From Fusarium oxysporum f. sp. lycopersici 4287 (lineage: Eukaryota; Ascomycota; Sordariomycetes; Hypocreales; Nectriaceae): 64,000 nt of DNA. The notes under the pieces are model-generated. The model did no database searches, was not told where the DNA came from, and saw nothing but the letters and a program-made list of their open reading frames with translations. Positions 10,848 to 22,324 of the stretch are shown here, piece after piece (position 1 is the stretch's first letter; each line of letters starts with the position of its first letter). Location: NCBI RefSeq assembly GCF_000149955.1, contig NC_030989.1, positions 79,079 to 143,078 of the forward strand, in the 5' to 3' direction. The translations under genes were made by a program, and so were the position numbers.

Positions 10848-12273
10848 ATGTCAAATTTAAGCATCAACAACCATCCACTTGGAGAGTTGGCAAATATCCG
10901 TCCAAGAACGTCGAACTCATCGACAAGGGTTGATGAGGATGACGTAGTATACCCTGAAGGAGGGCTGGAGGCATGGCTAGTTGTTATAGGAGCCTGGTTC
11001 GCTATGATTCCATCGATGGGCTTACTCAATACTCTCGCCGTGCTCCAGGCTTGGGTGCTTGAGAACGAGCTGCCTCACCTACCCGAATCAACGGTAGGGT
11101 GGATCTTTGGGTGCTATGGTTTTTTTCTCTACTTCTGTGGAGCTCAAGTTGGTAAGTTCTTCATTCTTCAAACAATCTGTTAACTAATCGCTCATTGTCA
11201 CAACACATGACAGGCCCAATCTTCGATACCCACGATATCAAGCTGCTTATCATCCCGGGATCTTTTGGTATGGTTCTCTCGATGGTGTTTGTGAGCTTCT
11301 CGACAGGTACGATGCGCATATACTCAACCGACACTGCTCTCTTGCTAATCTACTGCTGTTGTAAGAGTTCTATCAGTTTCTGCTTTCGTTCGGTGTCCTA
11401 GGTGGTATATCGGCATCCCTCCTTTTCAATCCCAGTCTTGCAGCAATCGGGCACTGGTTTTGCAAGCGACGTGCCTTTGCCACTGGACTCGCATGTACTG
11501 CGGGAGGGATTGGAGGAATAGTATTCCCTCTCGTCATTCTATACCTCGCGCCCAAGATCGGCTTCACTTGGGCCATTCGGGTTATAGCTCTTATCAACAT
11601 GGGAGCTGGATTTCTGGCATGTTGTCTTCTCCGAAAGCGGTTACCCGCAAACAAGAAAGCAGGAGCATCCATCGACCTCAAGGCTCTAGCAGATGTCAAA
11701 TTCGCGAGCACTACGGCCGCAGTGTTTCTTATCGAGTTTGCGGTCTTTATTCCATACTCATACATTTCCGCCTATGCCATGCATTACGGCTTTAACTCTC
11801 AGAAAGCCTATCTTCTCAACACCCTGCTCAACGTCGGTGCAGTTCCCGGTCGGGCGTTGCCTGGATACGTCGCAGATAGATTTGGCACTTTCAACACGAT
11901 GTGTATTACTTCGTTTGTATGCGCTGCACTTATTCTGACACTCTGGCTAAAAGCCGCTGGAGAGGAAGCGAGAACGACTTCTTTCACTCTGCTTTATGGT
12001 TTCTGGTCTGGTGCAGCTATAAGCCTTACGCCTGTCTGTATAAGTCAGGTTTCCATGATTGAAGATATTGGAAAAAGAACCGGAACCGCATTTTTTATCG
12101 CCAGCTTTGGTGCTTTGACCGGTATCCCCATTGCTGGTGCGATCCTCGAGGCAGGCGATAATTCATATAGGGGACTAATTGTCTTTGCGGGGATCTTATA
12201 TATATCTGCCTTTGCTACATTTGTCCTTGCTCGAGGTATAGCAGGAGGATGGCGCTGGGCGAAGCTATTTTAG
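10848..12273 (+). CDS. MFS transporter, monocarboxylate-transporter (MCT/SLC16) type
   Basis: Exons 10848-11151, 11214-11306 and 11366-12273 give a 434-residue protein. Introns are 62 and 59 bp, with donors GTAAGT and GTACGA. The N-terminal signature YPEGGLEAWLVVIGAWFAM is typical of fungal MCT-like proteins, which have DGGxxAW at the start of helix 1. About twelve hydrophobic segments follow, including GWIFGCYGFFLYFCGAQVGP, then GHWFCKRRAFATGLACTAGG and GRALPGYVADRFG. Fungal members transport short organic acids or related metabolites across the plasma membrane, or are orphans; the substrate cannot be told. The exon 2/3 junction restores SFSTEFYQFLLSFGVLGG, which supports the acceptor at 11365. 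Frame intact. Confidence 0.85.
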
Positions 12274-13430
12274 TCGATAGCGAGTAGACGATTTAATCCA
12301 TACATTTGACAGTAGGCATTGACATAAATACCATCATTTCCAGGTCAAATATTCACAGCTAGGCTGGATATAAACGATGTTAATTAATTATATTGGCTAA
12401 AGTCAATGCGCAGTTTTTGGCATAGGCTATTTTAAAAATATAATAGAAAGTTTTAGTAATCTATAAATAAGGGCTTTTAAGCCTTTTTCCGACGTACTTT
12501 AAAATGATTTATAATAACTGCCTGCGAGTATATAGTTACTGAAGACCTTAGATAGGCCTAAAGGACTATTATAAGATATCTCTTAAATAGGAGTTATAAC
12601 TCTTTTTAATATAACATAGCTCTTAAATATAAAGGACTTACGACAGCTTAGTGAAAGCTGACCGTCCATACCTAGCAGACTGTCCTTAATGTATTTTCTT
12701 TGCTGTTTCTTCAAACCGACCTATATATAATTTAAATAATTCTTTATGCCTACTAATAAACTTATTACTCTTTAACTTATATTTTAATATCAATTACATT
12801 ATACTATTTATTATAATTAGGTTTCTTTTTCTTTTCCTTCTTTCCTAATTATGCTTTCTGGGCCAATATCTAAATTATATAAGATATTTACTCTAAATAG
12901 GAGATATACCCTTTGCCCAAAAGAGAAGTAAGCTGAAAGTCGTTTGAGCTATGGATCTTAAGATGGACTTGGAACCTGTTCTCCGTCCCCCTAACTTGAG
13001 ACATATCCAATATAGTGCAGTAGTGACTCCTCACTTTAACTCAATCAGGATCTCGATACATAATTCATTAGTCACCGACTTGTGTCCATTCATCCAGGGA
13101 TATGCATCTGTTAAATTATAACTTATTACATAATTACCAGGCACCTGCCAATCTCCTGGATGGGAACCCTCGAAGCAGAAGCGGTTCTCGTTCCTACTGG
13201 TATCAGGTAGTGTCACAAGACTAGAGAAAACGCGGAATAGACCCAAAGCTAAGACTGTAGTCAGCACCCTGCAAATTATTCTAATCAGCATCCTTAACCC
13301 TATTCTAGGAGGCAGGGGTCCTTGTTCTCCGGAGTTAATACGATGAGTATGTGGGTATATCTCATTCACGCCGCTGATTAAGCACCTTCAGGAATGAAAT
13401 TAATTTAGCAACTGTTAAGAACAACAGCGA

Positions 13431-13467
<37 letters not shown>

Positions 13468-13609
13468 TGCTTGCAAGGCCCGATTTCCAGGGAGAGCTAC
13501 TTAAGAGTTGCATAACCCGCAGTGAGTAAGAACAGGAAAGCCAAACGCTCAAAACATCTCAGTTGTTAACATATTATCCTATTTTCAACTCCTAAAAATA
13601 AACGAAATC
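12274..13609. other. intergenic, AT-rich, with a GAC microsatellite
   Basis: An AT-rich block of about 500 bp (12400-12900) has no gene. A 112-codon minus-strand frame at 13031-13369 has no start context or family support. A (CGA)n/(GAC)n microsatellite of about ten units lies at 13425-13455, and the last 150 bp should be the kelch gene promoter. Confidence 0.45.
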
Positions 13610-14677
13610 ATGCGTCCTTCAGCGCCCGCCCTCCTATTTGCTGTTTTTAGCCTCTTCAACGTTGCTGCAACAGCCTCGGCCTGCAAGTCTAACGAATGGA
13701 TCAACCTTGCCCCAATCCCAACTGCACGTCAGGAACACGGCACTGTCGCCATAAGCAACGAGACAATTGCCATCTTGGGCGGCATTGTTGTCGTAGGCAG
13801 CGGCACGGAGATGACCGATTTGCTGCAGTTTTATGACATCATTTCGGACACGTGGAGCACCAAGTCCGCTGTCCCTCGTAAAGTCAATCACCCAAACGTT
13901 GCTGTCGTGGGCAATAAGCTGTACTTGCTTGGCGGGTTGGTTGATGGCCCAGCTGTTGCAGGCGTATCCATGAACTGGGTAGCTTCTGCATCCTCTTATG
14001 TTTACGATGTCACTGCAGATACCTGGAGCGACCTGGCCCCAATGCCCAATGGCACGAAGGGAAGCTCCATTGTTGGTGTCCACAACGAGATGATCTATCT
14101 CGCTGGCGGTATGACTGTGCTTCAGGATACCTATCAAGACGCTGTCAATACTGTCGTATCTTTCAACACGACTTCAGGCCAATGGCAAAGGGTTGTGGCG
14201 AATGCAGCCGAGCTGCCAGAGAGCCGCCAACACGGTACAGGCGCTGTGATCGGCGACACCTTTTACGTCGTGGGTGGCAGATGGTTTGGTCAGATGAACA
14301 CCCGTGACACGGTCTTTGAACTTGATCTGACCAACCAGGAAACTGGATGGAAGTCTAGTGCAGCTCACATGCCAGTTTCCCGAGGTGGTATCTACGGTGC
14401 CGCGGTTGGAGACAAGTTCTACGCCTTTGGTGGGGAAGGAAACCCAGACACTTCTACCGGCTTGTTCAACCAGTCCGAGTCTTTTGATACGGAGTCACAG
14501 CAGTGGACCGAACTAAATCCCATGGCGGTCCCTCGTCACGGAACCCAGGCAGCTTCCGTTGGGGGCCTCGTTTACATTCCCGGAGGTGGGCTTCAGCAAG
14601 ATGGCAAGGCGGTTTCCATGAATGGATCTATGAGCTATATGCAGCTGTCATCCCATTTTGATGCTTACTGTGTTTGA
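13610..14677 (+). CDS. secreted kelch-repeat beta-propeller protein
   Basis: A single exon encodes 355 residues. Residues 1-24 form a signal peptide (MRPSAPALLFAVFSLFNVAA ending near ASA-C). The rest is five to six kelch motifs, each with a GG pair followed by a W about 25-30 residues later. Examples are AILGGI...DTWSTKS, YLLGGL...DTWSDLAPMPN, YLAGGM...GQWQRV, YVVGGRWFG...GWKSS and YAFGGEGN...QQWTELNPM. Many N-x-S/T sites (such as NET, NGT, NTT, NQS) suggest glycosylation. No galactose-oxidase copper ligands or extra catalytic domain are visible, so a binding or scaffold role outside the cell is more likely than an enzyme. Frame intact; start chosen because it gives the signal peptide. Confidence 0.85.
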   Translation: MRPSAPALLFAVFSLFNVAATASACKSNEWINLAPIPTARQEHGTVAISNETIAILGGIVVVGSGTEMTDLLQFYDIISDTWSTKSAVPRKVNHPNVAVVGNKLYLLGGLVDGPAVAGVSMNWVASASSYVYDVTADTWSDLAPMPNGTKGSSIVGVHNEMIYLAGGMTVLQDTYQDAVNTVVSFNTTSGQWQRVVANAAELPESRQHGTGAVIGDTFYVVGGRWFGQMNTRDTVFELDLTNQETGWKSSAAHMPVSRGGIYGAAVGDKFYAFGGEGNPDTSTGLFNQSESFDTESQQWTELNPMAVPRHGTQAASVGGLVYIPGGGLQQDGKAVSMNGSMSYMQLSSHFDAYCV

Positions 14678-16494
14678 ACTTAGTCTAGGAGGTGGGGTAC
14701 ACTTGTGTTTAAATGCTATAACTACACATGGGAAAAACACGTCTTTCTGGAGGTACCTAACATCAGAATGGCTAGCGTTTCAACACAGCGTTCACTACAT
14801 ACACCTCAACAAGCACATCTCTCTAACGTAAATTAGTCTGTTTATGTAGATGTTCCTTCTATATAGATTAATTAATTTATTTCGTTAATCGAGTAAAACC
14901 AGAGATTACACATCCAAACCCAGCTCTAAGTTCTGTATGGTGAACATAAGCTCTCAGCTACAGGCCTTAACTGCAATTGACATACGTAGCTCATGATTTA
15001 GGTATTCCTCAAGGTTCATAATTCTAAGGCGACCCAGTCCGTGGGACGGTGTAGAAGAAGGCGTACACCAACATAATTGTCCGTAAAAGCCACCTTGTGG
15101 ATTGGCAAGCAGCGGTAGGCCATTGGTTTCCTTGTGATCACTCCGTCCATACCGTCCAATTACCATCACGATTAGACAGAACCTCTCCAAGTGACTCCGA
15201 TGACAACGTCAGTTTGAGGTTGGTCCCAATTTCTAATTAGACAATCTGGTGAAGGGATTCTTCGGTCTTCAAGGTGCTTGGCAGCGGCCGCGCGTAATCT
15301 CCAGAATCGAGCCCCCAATAAATACCATTAATAGACATGTGCATCTACTGCGGAATATTGCGGAGGCTGCTAGGTAATACTTTCAGGGGCAAGCTGATGT
15401 GTTTGTGATCCTCCGCCCAAGCGTTCAAGCAATGGAACTTTGGTTTTCAGTCAAGTAAGGCGATGCCAATTAGAAGACAGAGAATAGTGTGGAGCAATGG
15501 TCGATCATCGTAAATGCAAGTACGAAAACAGACAGGTTTCCGAGGTCATATCATCGCCTGAAATGAGTAGCCGCTGACTCAGCGGTTCCGGCAGTTGAAC
15601 GGGGGCTGCCAGCCAAATATACAGCTCATGAGAGCTGGGCTGTGCGAGTCATTGTAGAGATTTGATTGTGTAATAAAATCTAGCCCAACTCGCAGCCCCG
15701 AGTATCTAGGGATAGACGCAATCCAGGCACAAACAAGCAAGGGCCGATGCTTCAACTGGATGGAATCGCGCCGAGATGTGTAGTTAGCTCGGCCAGCGTT
15801 TTTCAGTTCGGAATCCACAAAATCCAATTCCACTTATTGGAAAGTCCGCACGGCATTTTCATGGTATGTACTTAGATATATTATATTTTCCTGAGGCGTC
15901 CTCCATGATCACCTAAGTGAATCTCTGTCTTATGTGTAGCTTCAATGCATTAACATCACAATTCACAATTTTGATTCTCTTTAGTCTTTACAACTGAGTT
16001 ACAGGGAAAAGGGACCGGCCGCAGTATAGACAAAGTCTATAACTATCTAACAACCAAGAGATTGTAAAGTCCGGCCTTTATCGCCGGCGCTTAAAAGTTC
16101 GTATGAAAAGGAGTCCTAAGAACACCATTGGGTGAAAGGTGAAAAGCGCCGCTGACTTATCGATGTCTCGGAATACATACAGCATCAGAGCTTAAGAATA
16201 TTGTCAAATCCATGCAACGGCTAATTATTGCCGGTACTGAAGCGAACACGAAGAAGACATTATCAAATCCACTTTGAACCTCCTGAATAGGCGTTGAGCT
16301 GACTTGATAACGAACTTCAGCTTTTCGGATGGAATTGAGATGGCTAGGCCGTTCTGCGGATATTCGCAGGTATATAACATCCAGCTCCTGAATATGTCTG
16401 AAGATCAAAAACTTCAAGCTCTCAAGGCAATCATCCCATTTACATCGTCTCGATTATTCCTCAGTTATCTTCCCTTTCGTTCAGGAAGCCGAAT
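14678..16494. other. intergenic
   Basis: 1.8 kb without a supportable gene. It contains the second copy of the 49-bp repeat (14928-14976, about 80 percent identical to 8711-8759). Short open frames on both strands have no start context, introns or recognisable family. The last 150 bp should serve the tyrosinase. Confidence 0.4.
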
Positions 16495-17921
16495 ATGCGT
16501 TGTAATCCTTCTTTCTGTGCCATCTTGCTTGGCCTGGCGGCTACTACCCAAGGCAGTAGTGATCTCGCCAGCAACCTAAAGCGTGAGGCTACAGTTACTT
16601 CGAGCTTCAACCCCAAGAACGCGACGCTAGCTGAGTTCAACGCGCATGCTCGCGAGGTAGCCCTTTCGCGAATTGGAAATTCAACTGTCTGTAACAAGGA
16701 CAACGTGAGGGTTCGAAAGCTGTTCGAGAACCTCACCAGCAATGAGAGGATCTCCTACACAGATGCCCTGAAGTGTCTCATGGACTTGCCAGCCAAGACA
16801 CCGTCGGACCTCGCCCCTGGCGCCAAGTCGAGATACGATGACTGGGTCGTGACCCACATCAACCAGACTCTGACCATCCACTTAAATGCCAACTTCCTTG
16901 GGTGGCATCGATGGTACATCTGGGAGATGGAGCGGGCCCTTCGTAGCAATTGCGGTTACAGAGGCCCCTTTCCTTACTGTACGTCTATTTCCCACGCAAA
17001 GCAGATCCTTTGGGAATCCCAGATTCCCTAGTGTAGCCACGAGAACTTTCCGTGGATCGATCTTGCTAACTAAAGGTGATCAGGGGACTGGACAAAAACG
17101 GAAAAGGAGACCTTTGAAAAGTCAGGGGTTTTTGACGGGTCCGCAACCTCGCTGTCAGGAAACGGCGCGCCACTGAACTACACAGACTCTGACGTGATTG
17201 TTATCAACTCTCAATATCCCAACATGGAAGTTGGTACGTGAAACGAACGCCTTGCGGACTATCCCCCGTATCTCCCGACGAGCTTATAAAATGGAATGGA
17301 AACTAACATTTGTCAGTTTTCCCTCACGGTACCGGCGGAGGTTGTGTTACCAACGGGCCCTTCGCCAACATCACCGTCAACCTCGGCCCTGTAGGGCTTG
17401 CTCTTGTAGGTAACAAGACCGATACGTCTGGCGCGGGATACAAGTACAACCCCCGCTGCCTCAAACGCGACTTGACCGACGAGATTTTGCATCGATACGT
17501 CAATGAGACGAGTGTCCTCACGCTCCTCCGTGACAGCAGCGACATCTGGTGGTTCCAGACGATAATGTCGGGTGCGTGGGGTTCTCGCGACATCGGAATC
17601 CACCCCGGCGCCCACAACTCACTTGGCGGTGATCCCGGTCGGGATTTCTGGGTCAGTCCCGGAGAGCCAGCGTTCTGGGCTCACCATGCGAATATAGATC
17701 GGGTCTGGTGGATGTGGCAGATGCTGGACCCGGAGGTGCGAGCTGCAAACGTGTCGACCGCAGTGAATGGGCCGATCACGATGTATGACCTCTACGAGCC
17801 GCATAAGAACGCAACCATCTTTGACCTTCAGAATCTAGGCTGGGTCGCTGAAGCACAGGAAGTGGCGCTGGGTGAGCTCATGTCGACAACAGAGGGAATG
17901 TTTTGTTATGTCTATGAGTAG
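16495..17921 (+). CDS. secreted tyrosinase (type-3 copper protein)
   Basis: Exons 16495-16978, 17084-17233 and 17317-17921 give 412 residues. A signal peptide covers about residues 1-20. CuA is built from His121, His129 and His138 (THINQTLTIHLNANFLGWHR), the H-x7-H-x8-H spacing of tyrosinases. CuB contributes the GIHPGAHNSLGG histidines and WAHHANIDRVWWMWQ. The first intron interrupts the conserved PYWDW, which is restored exactly on splicing; the second lies just before VFPHGTGGGC. It oxidises mono- or diphenols to o-quinones. The length of about 400 with no C-terminal lid domain matches the short secreted fungal class. All six copper ligands appear present, so activity is expected. Confidence 0.92.
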
Positions 17922-18795
17922 GAGGGAGGGGGGATTGTTGCAGGGAGCTACTCCAGACATTGTCATATCTTGACTGGGTTTGGATACAACATGGGAGTGG
18001 CGAGGCTTTTGAACATCGCGTTGCATGACATAGAGCCAAAGCTAGAAACTTCACTTCTTATTAAGTGTATACTATAAATAACCTTAGAGCCCATCTTCAT
18101 CAGGTAAGCCTATCGGCCTATCTAAACCAGGTTGTTGGGCTCAAAAGAATTACAAACTTCCCACATGGCTCTGCAAGTACTATTTAGGGGTGTAGTAATG
18201 ACTATGTTACTTGATGACTTATTGTACAGTTGAGGCCTGTGACTGAGGGGTTGTAGTCACACCGCAGAACTTAGACAACTTATAAACCTCACTTGGTCCT
18301 CTTATGTCGGATCTTGAGAGGATAAAAGTTGCGTTATAGTACCCGTTGATGTCGCAATAGATAAGTCGACTGGAACTTCCCCGCCTTTCCACACAGGACC
18401 ATCGGCGATTGGACGAATAGCGGTTGTAACCCAAGTGGAGAGATGTCGCCATTCGATCGTCCAAACCATTTACCCTATCCTCTATAAAAGTTCCATTGGC
18501 ATGCATTGCATATCGTAAAGATATGTTTATTTGCTATAGAATATTTAACCATGTGGATCATCAACTCTGCTTATCCGGTGCCCAAATCAGTCCCCGCGGA
18601 CGAAAAACATGTCGCGATGGACATCAACCTTGCAAATACTACGTCTCGGCGAAGAAGCTCGCCATCCTTGCAGATCAATGCGAGATTCCGAAAATTATCA
18701 TATGCATATGTGAAAGTATAAGACTATGCTCGCGGTCACATCCGATTTCTCCCCGCCGCTGCTCCCAATTGACATACTACCCCTATCATTCGAAA
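17922..18795. other. intergenic
   Basis: No supportable gene. A 95-codon minus-strand frame at 18219-18506 reads partly protein-like, but no start, signal or family is visible. The final 250 bp should be the promoter of the transporter at 18796. Confidence 0.35.
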
Positions 18796-20674
18796 ATGGG
18801 CGTTATCGCAACCTTGAAAAACAACAAGGTCGGGGCAGTGGTGGTGTCCGTCTTTGACTGGTACCGTTAGTTCTTCACATTTGACATTGCAGGATATTGG
18901 CTGACAATCATGCAGCGTCGGAGTATCCCAAAGAAGAGAGGAAACTTCTTCGCAAGCTTGATCTCGCCATCCTGGTCTTCGGATCTCTGAGCTGTAAGTC
19001 TCACAATATCTATTTAGATCTGGCAATGTACTAACCTCTACCAGTCTTCTGCCGCGTTAGTCCCGCTTATCACCCGTACGTGGCATTATATTGACAGTTA
19101 GTTCAAGTTCCTCGGACAACAAAACATCACCAACGCATATGTCTCTGGCATGAGAGAAGACCTAAACGCATTTGGAAACGAGTTGAACTACTATGTCGTT
19201 GCTTGTAGGTCGTATGCGCCAGTACCAAGGGGATAGGGCTGATCTAGAAATGCTCCATACAGATAACACGGCGTACGTCTTGGGTCAGATCCCATTAATG
19301 ACGCTCCAGACAAAAGGCAAACTGTAAGTCATAGCTAACTGACCTGCTACTCATCCAAATGGGCGAAGCTGACCATGTCAGGGCACCATTGTTGCTTCCC
19401 TCGCTCCAAATACTTTGGGCCATTATCGCCTTTTGTCAGTCTGAGATCCAACATAGCTGGCAACTTTATATCTTGAGGGCCCTGACTGGGTTCCTCGAGG
19501 CAAGTTCGTTTGGCGGCACTCATCTCATCCGTAAGTCTTTGGACAGCAACTGTCATTGAAGCCGTTTTCCCTGTTGAGGACTGACGTTTGTCGATGCAGT
19601 TGGCTCGTGGTTCAAGAACGAAGAACTCTTCAAACGAGCGGGCGTATGGTTCATGGGCAATTCACTCGGCTCCATGTTTTCTGGATACCTCCAAGCTGCT
19701 GCATACCGAAACCTCAATGGCGTTTTTGGGCGTGCTGGTTGGAGATGGCTGTTTATTGTGCAAGGCATCATCACGTTACCTCTGGCGTTTCTGGGATTCG
19801 TAGTTTGGCCAGGACTACCTACATCACCCAGAAGGTGGTACATGACTGAAGAAGAGCATGCTCTTGCTCTGAAGCGCATACCGACCGTCGAGAAGGAGGG
19901 GATCACATGGAAGACGTTTAAGTACACCTTGAGCCGTCCCATGTGGTGGATTTGCATCTCGTGCTACATCTTCTTATGCCAGGCGCATTATTGGGTGAGT
20001 GTGATCTTCCGCGATTCAATAAATTCGATGCATGACTGACATCTAATTAGACTGGTTACATGGCCCTCTGGCTCCGTCACGCTGGCTACTCAATCGAACT
20101 CGTCAATATTCTCCCAACGTTTATCGACCTACTCCGCGCCATCTCTTCCTGGCTTGGCACAACATTGGCAGGCTGCCTTAGCCTTCGAGGACTGTGGACG
20201 TTCCAGGCATCCTTTGTATTCTTTGCATGCATTGTACTGTCTATATGGACTGTGCCTGATGGGTTGAAGTTCGTCGCCTTTTACTTTGGTGGCTTTTCTG
20301 GCATGGCATCACCGATTCTTTACTCATGGGTCAACTCTACGCTGAAGGAAAACTACGGTGAACGGGGTCTCATCATCTCGTCTATGATGACACTGGGCTT
20401 TTGCAATCAGATTTGGATCCCGCTTTTCACATTCCCAACTGTTGAGGCACCGCGGTTCCCAAATGGGTACCCAGCGGCGACGGTATTTGAGTTTACCATG
20501 TGGGCTATCCTGATGGGAGGAGTATGGTACATGAAGAGGTGGAAGACCAAGCACCCGGACCTCGAGATGCGTCTGGCTGAGCCTGAGAGCCTTGGCCAAG
20601 CGAGCGGGTCAGAGTCTGGCGAGACAGGCATAACTGACGCCAAGGGTGCAAGTAAACATGTCAGAAGTCTATAG
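18796..20674 (+). CDS. MFS transporter, allantoate-permease/Tna1-like (Dal5 family), eight exons
   Basis: Exons are 18796-18865, 18916-18993, 19045-19055 (an 11-nt microexon), 19102-19204, 19263-19323, 19382-19530, 19600-19994 and 20051-20674, giving 496 residues in one continuous frame. Family marks are ERKLLRKLD before helix 1, GQQNITNAYVSGMREDLN after it, and AYVLGQIPLMTLQTK. ILRALTGFLEASSFGG and GRAGWRWLFIVQGIITLPLA follow. This is the anion:cation symporter group that carries allantoate, nicotinate, pantothenate or related organic acids at the plasma membrane. The microexon encodes FCR before FKFLGQQN and is needed to keep frame. The ATG at 18796 gives a short cytoplasmic N-terminus. Confidence 0.85.
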
Positions 20675-21002
20675 TTTTCATTGATGTTGGGGTTCATGCA
20701 GATATACCAGGCAGTCTGCTATGCATGTTTGAGAGGAGTAGCTATAGGCTGATATAGTAGACAAGCAGCTTCAAGATACAATAACCTGCTATTATTAGAT
20801 TAAAAAAAAAGGATGGGGCATATTCCATAATAACATGATTATGTCAAAATCTCTTTGCAGAGTTACTATATACATAGAATATTTAAGTCTGGATGCATTA
20901 AGTTCTTGCCACCAACATCCTTCTTCCACTTCTCTTACTTCCACTTGACGACACACACTATCTTGAGAGCAATGCCGCACTGAAAAGGTGTCTCTGAGTA
21001 AA
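20675..21002. other. 3' intergenic spacer between convergent genes
   Basis: 328 bp between the transporter stop and the stop of the Thr-rich gene on the other strand. It includes a run of nine A at about 20802. Nothing else seen. Confidence 0.4.
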
Positions 21003-21854
21003 TTACCCGAGTTTGAAATGAACAACTGGGGATGAATCAAAAGTTGGGTTGCTGTTTCCGTAGTATCTCGCGGCGCTGTCCACCCAGTACCAAACAATAG
21101 GAGTTGGGCCGCTCTCGGAAGCACAGCTGAGAACGTTATCGGCGTCAGCTGTGCACAGGACGTAGTGATAAACGGTAGTACTGTCGATGTTGGCTGCTGT
21201 GTCAAATTGGAAGGCGTAGTTGGGACCATCTGGAATGACAGTGAAGAGGTAAACCTTGGTGCCATCAATGAGATAAGTGAAGAGTCTGTTGGTCTCTGGC
21301 TCAAGTTCGAACCGGGCCTTGGAGGTTGAGCCCCCTGACTGAGGAGTGCTGTAGGTTCCACCCCATTTATCGAGATAGGTATCCTTCTCGGTGTTATCGG
21401 CGAAGACAGCGGCCATTTGAGTGCCCTCGGGGGCCTCCGTTGTAGTGGTAGTCTCAGCAGCGGTCGTGGTAGTAGCCTCAAATGTAGTGGTGGTTGGCTC
21501 CTCAGTGAGAGCAGTTGTAGTGGACTCTTCACCAAGAGTAGTGGTGGTCGACTCTTCAACAATTGCAGTGGTGGTCGAGGCCTCGCCGAGCGTGAGAGTA
21601 GTGAGAGTGGTGGACAGATCGGAAAGGGCAGTGGTGGTAGTAGCTTCACTGAGAGTGACAATGGTAGTCTGTCCCTCGACCGTAGTGGTGGACCCCTCGC
21701 TGATCGCAGTAGTTGTCGAAGCTTCCTCGACAGCAGCAGTCGTGGTGGTTGCAGCGAGCGTGGTAGTAGTCAAAGGCTTACAAGGTGATGCCAGAGCGAG
21801 ACGAGCCTGACTCGAGACCAGGCCAATGGCCAAGGATTGGAGTGAGAAACGCAT
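21003..21854 (-). CDS. secreted Thr-rich cell-surface glycoprotein
   Basis: A single exon encodes 283 residues. A signal peptide (residues 1-22, MRFSLQSLAIGLVSSQARLA) is followed by a low-complexity stalk (about 28-140) of TTT triplets separated by short acidic or hydrophobic units. These repeat imperfectly every 10-12 residues (EASTTTAI, EGSTTTVEG, EESTTTTLG, EEPTTTTF). Such stalks are heavily O-mannosylated. The globular end (about 145-283) has two Cys residues, in VLCTAD and LSCASE, that could form a disulfide, and no enzyme motif I recognise. No GPI-attachment tail is visible at the C-terminus, which ends FDSSPVVHFKLG. It is likely a wall-associated or secreted surface protein. Confidence 0.75.
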   Translation of the reverse strand: MRFSLQSLAIGLVSSQARLALASPCKPLTTTTLAATTTTAAVEEASTTTAISEGSTTTVEGQTTIVTLSEATTTTALSDLSTTLTTLTLGEASTTTAIVEESTTTTLGEESTTTALTEEPTTTTFEATTTTAAETTTTTEAPEGTQMAAVFADNTEKDTYLDKWGGTYSTPQSGGSTSKARFELEPETNRLFTYLIDGTKVYLFTVIPDGPNYAFQFDTAANIDSTTVYHYVLCTADADNVLSCASESGPTPIVWYWVDSAARYYGNSNPTFDSSPVVHFKLG

Positions 21855-22324
21855 TGTGGAACGAGTGGACGTGTTTGAATAACCAACAGATCAATGAGCG
21901 TGGGGTGTTGCAAAATTGCAGGGAGAGATCTCGGACCCAAATGCGAGAAATACCATCGTTTTTAACATCGGCAATCAGGGGTTATTAATTTGGCAAATCT
22001 TCACCTGTTAGAGCTATTGATATTTAACGCGAGGCTACTGCGCACTTGGATCTACTGGTCCTGAGCCTATCGACGCCACACTTCGTATTCAGCCTAGGGC
22101 TGCTCGAAATTCCGGCGTCTTACCTGTCCCCTCACCAATCACAGGGCAATTTGACTGTACGCAATTTTATTATTCCAGTCGGGCGTTTCTTTTCATGCAG
22201 GTAAATCAACCAGTGCAAAACGGCTTGAACCTCAAAGCCATCCCAAGTTTACTCCAGTATTCATTTCATACCTCATCACCAAGGCGTGAAGCCAATAGGC
22301 TACTATCCGTTCTGTGATCCATTA
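21855..22324. other. intergenic
   Basis: 470 bp between the 5' end of the Thr-rich gene and the 3' end of the P450, both on the minus strand. No gene or repeat seen. Confidence 0.4.

Noticed and set aside
13031..13369. Minus-strand 112-codon gene
   Set aside because: No family, no start context; one hydrophobic stretch is not enough.
13425..13455. GAC triplet array as a CRISPR or regulatory repeat
   Set aside because: It is a plain trinucleotide microsatellite in a eukaryotic genome.
18219..18506. Minus-strand 95-codon gene
   Set aside because: Some protein-like text but no signal, intron or homology I can name.
21417..21810. Ser/Val-rich plus-strand frames
   Set aside because: Antisense shadows of the Thr-rich stalk repeat.
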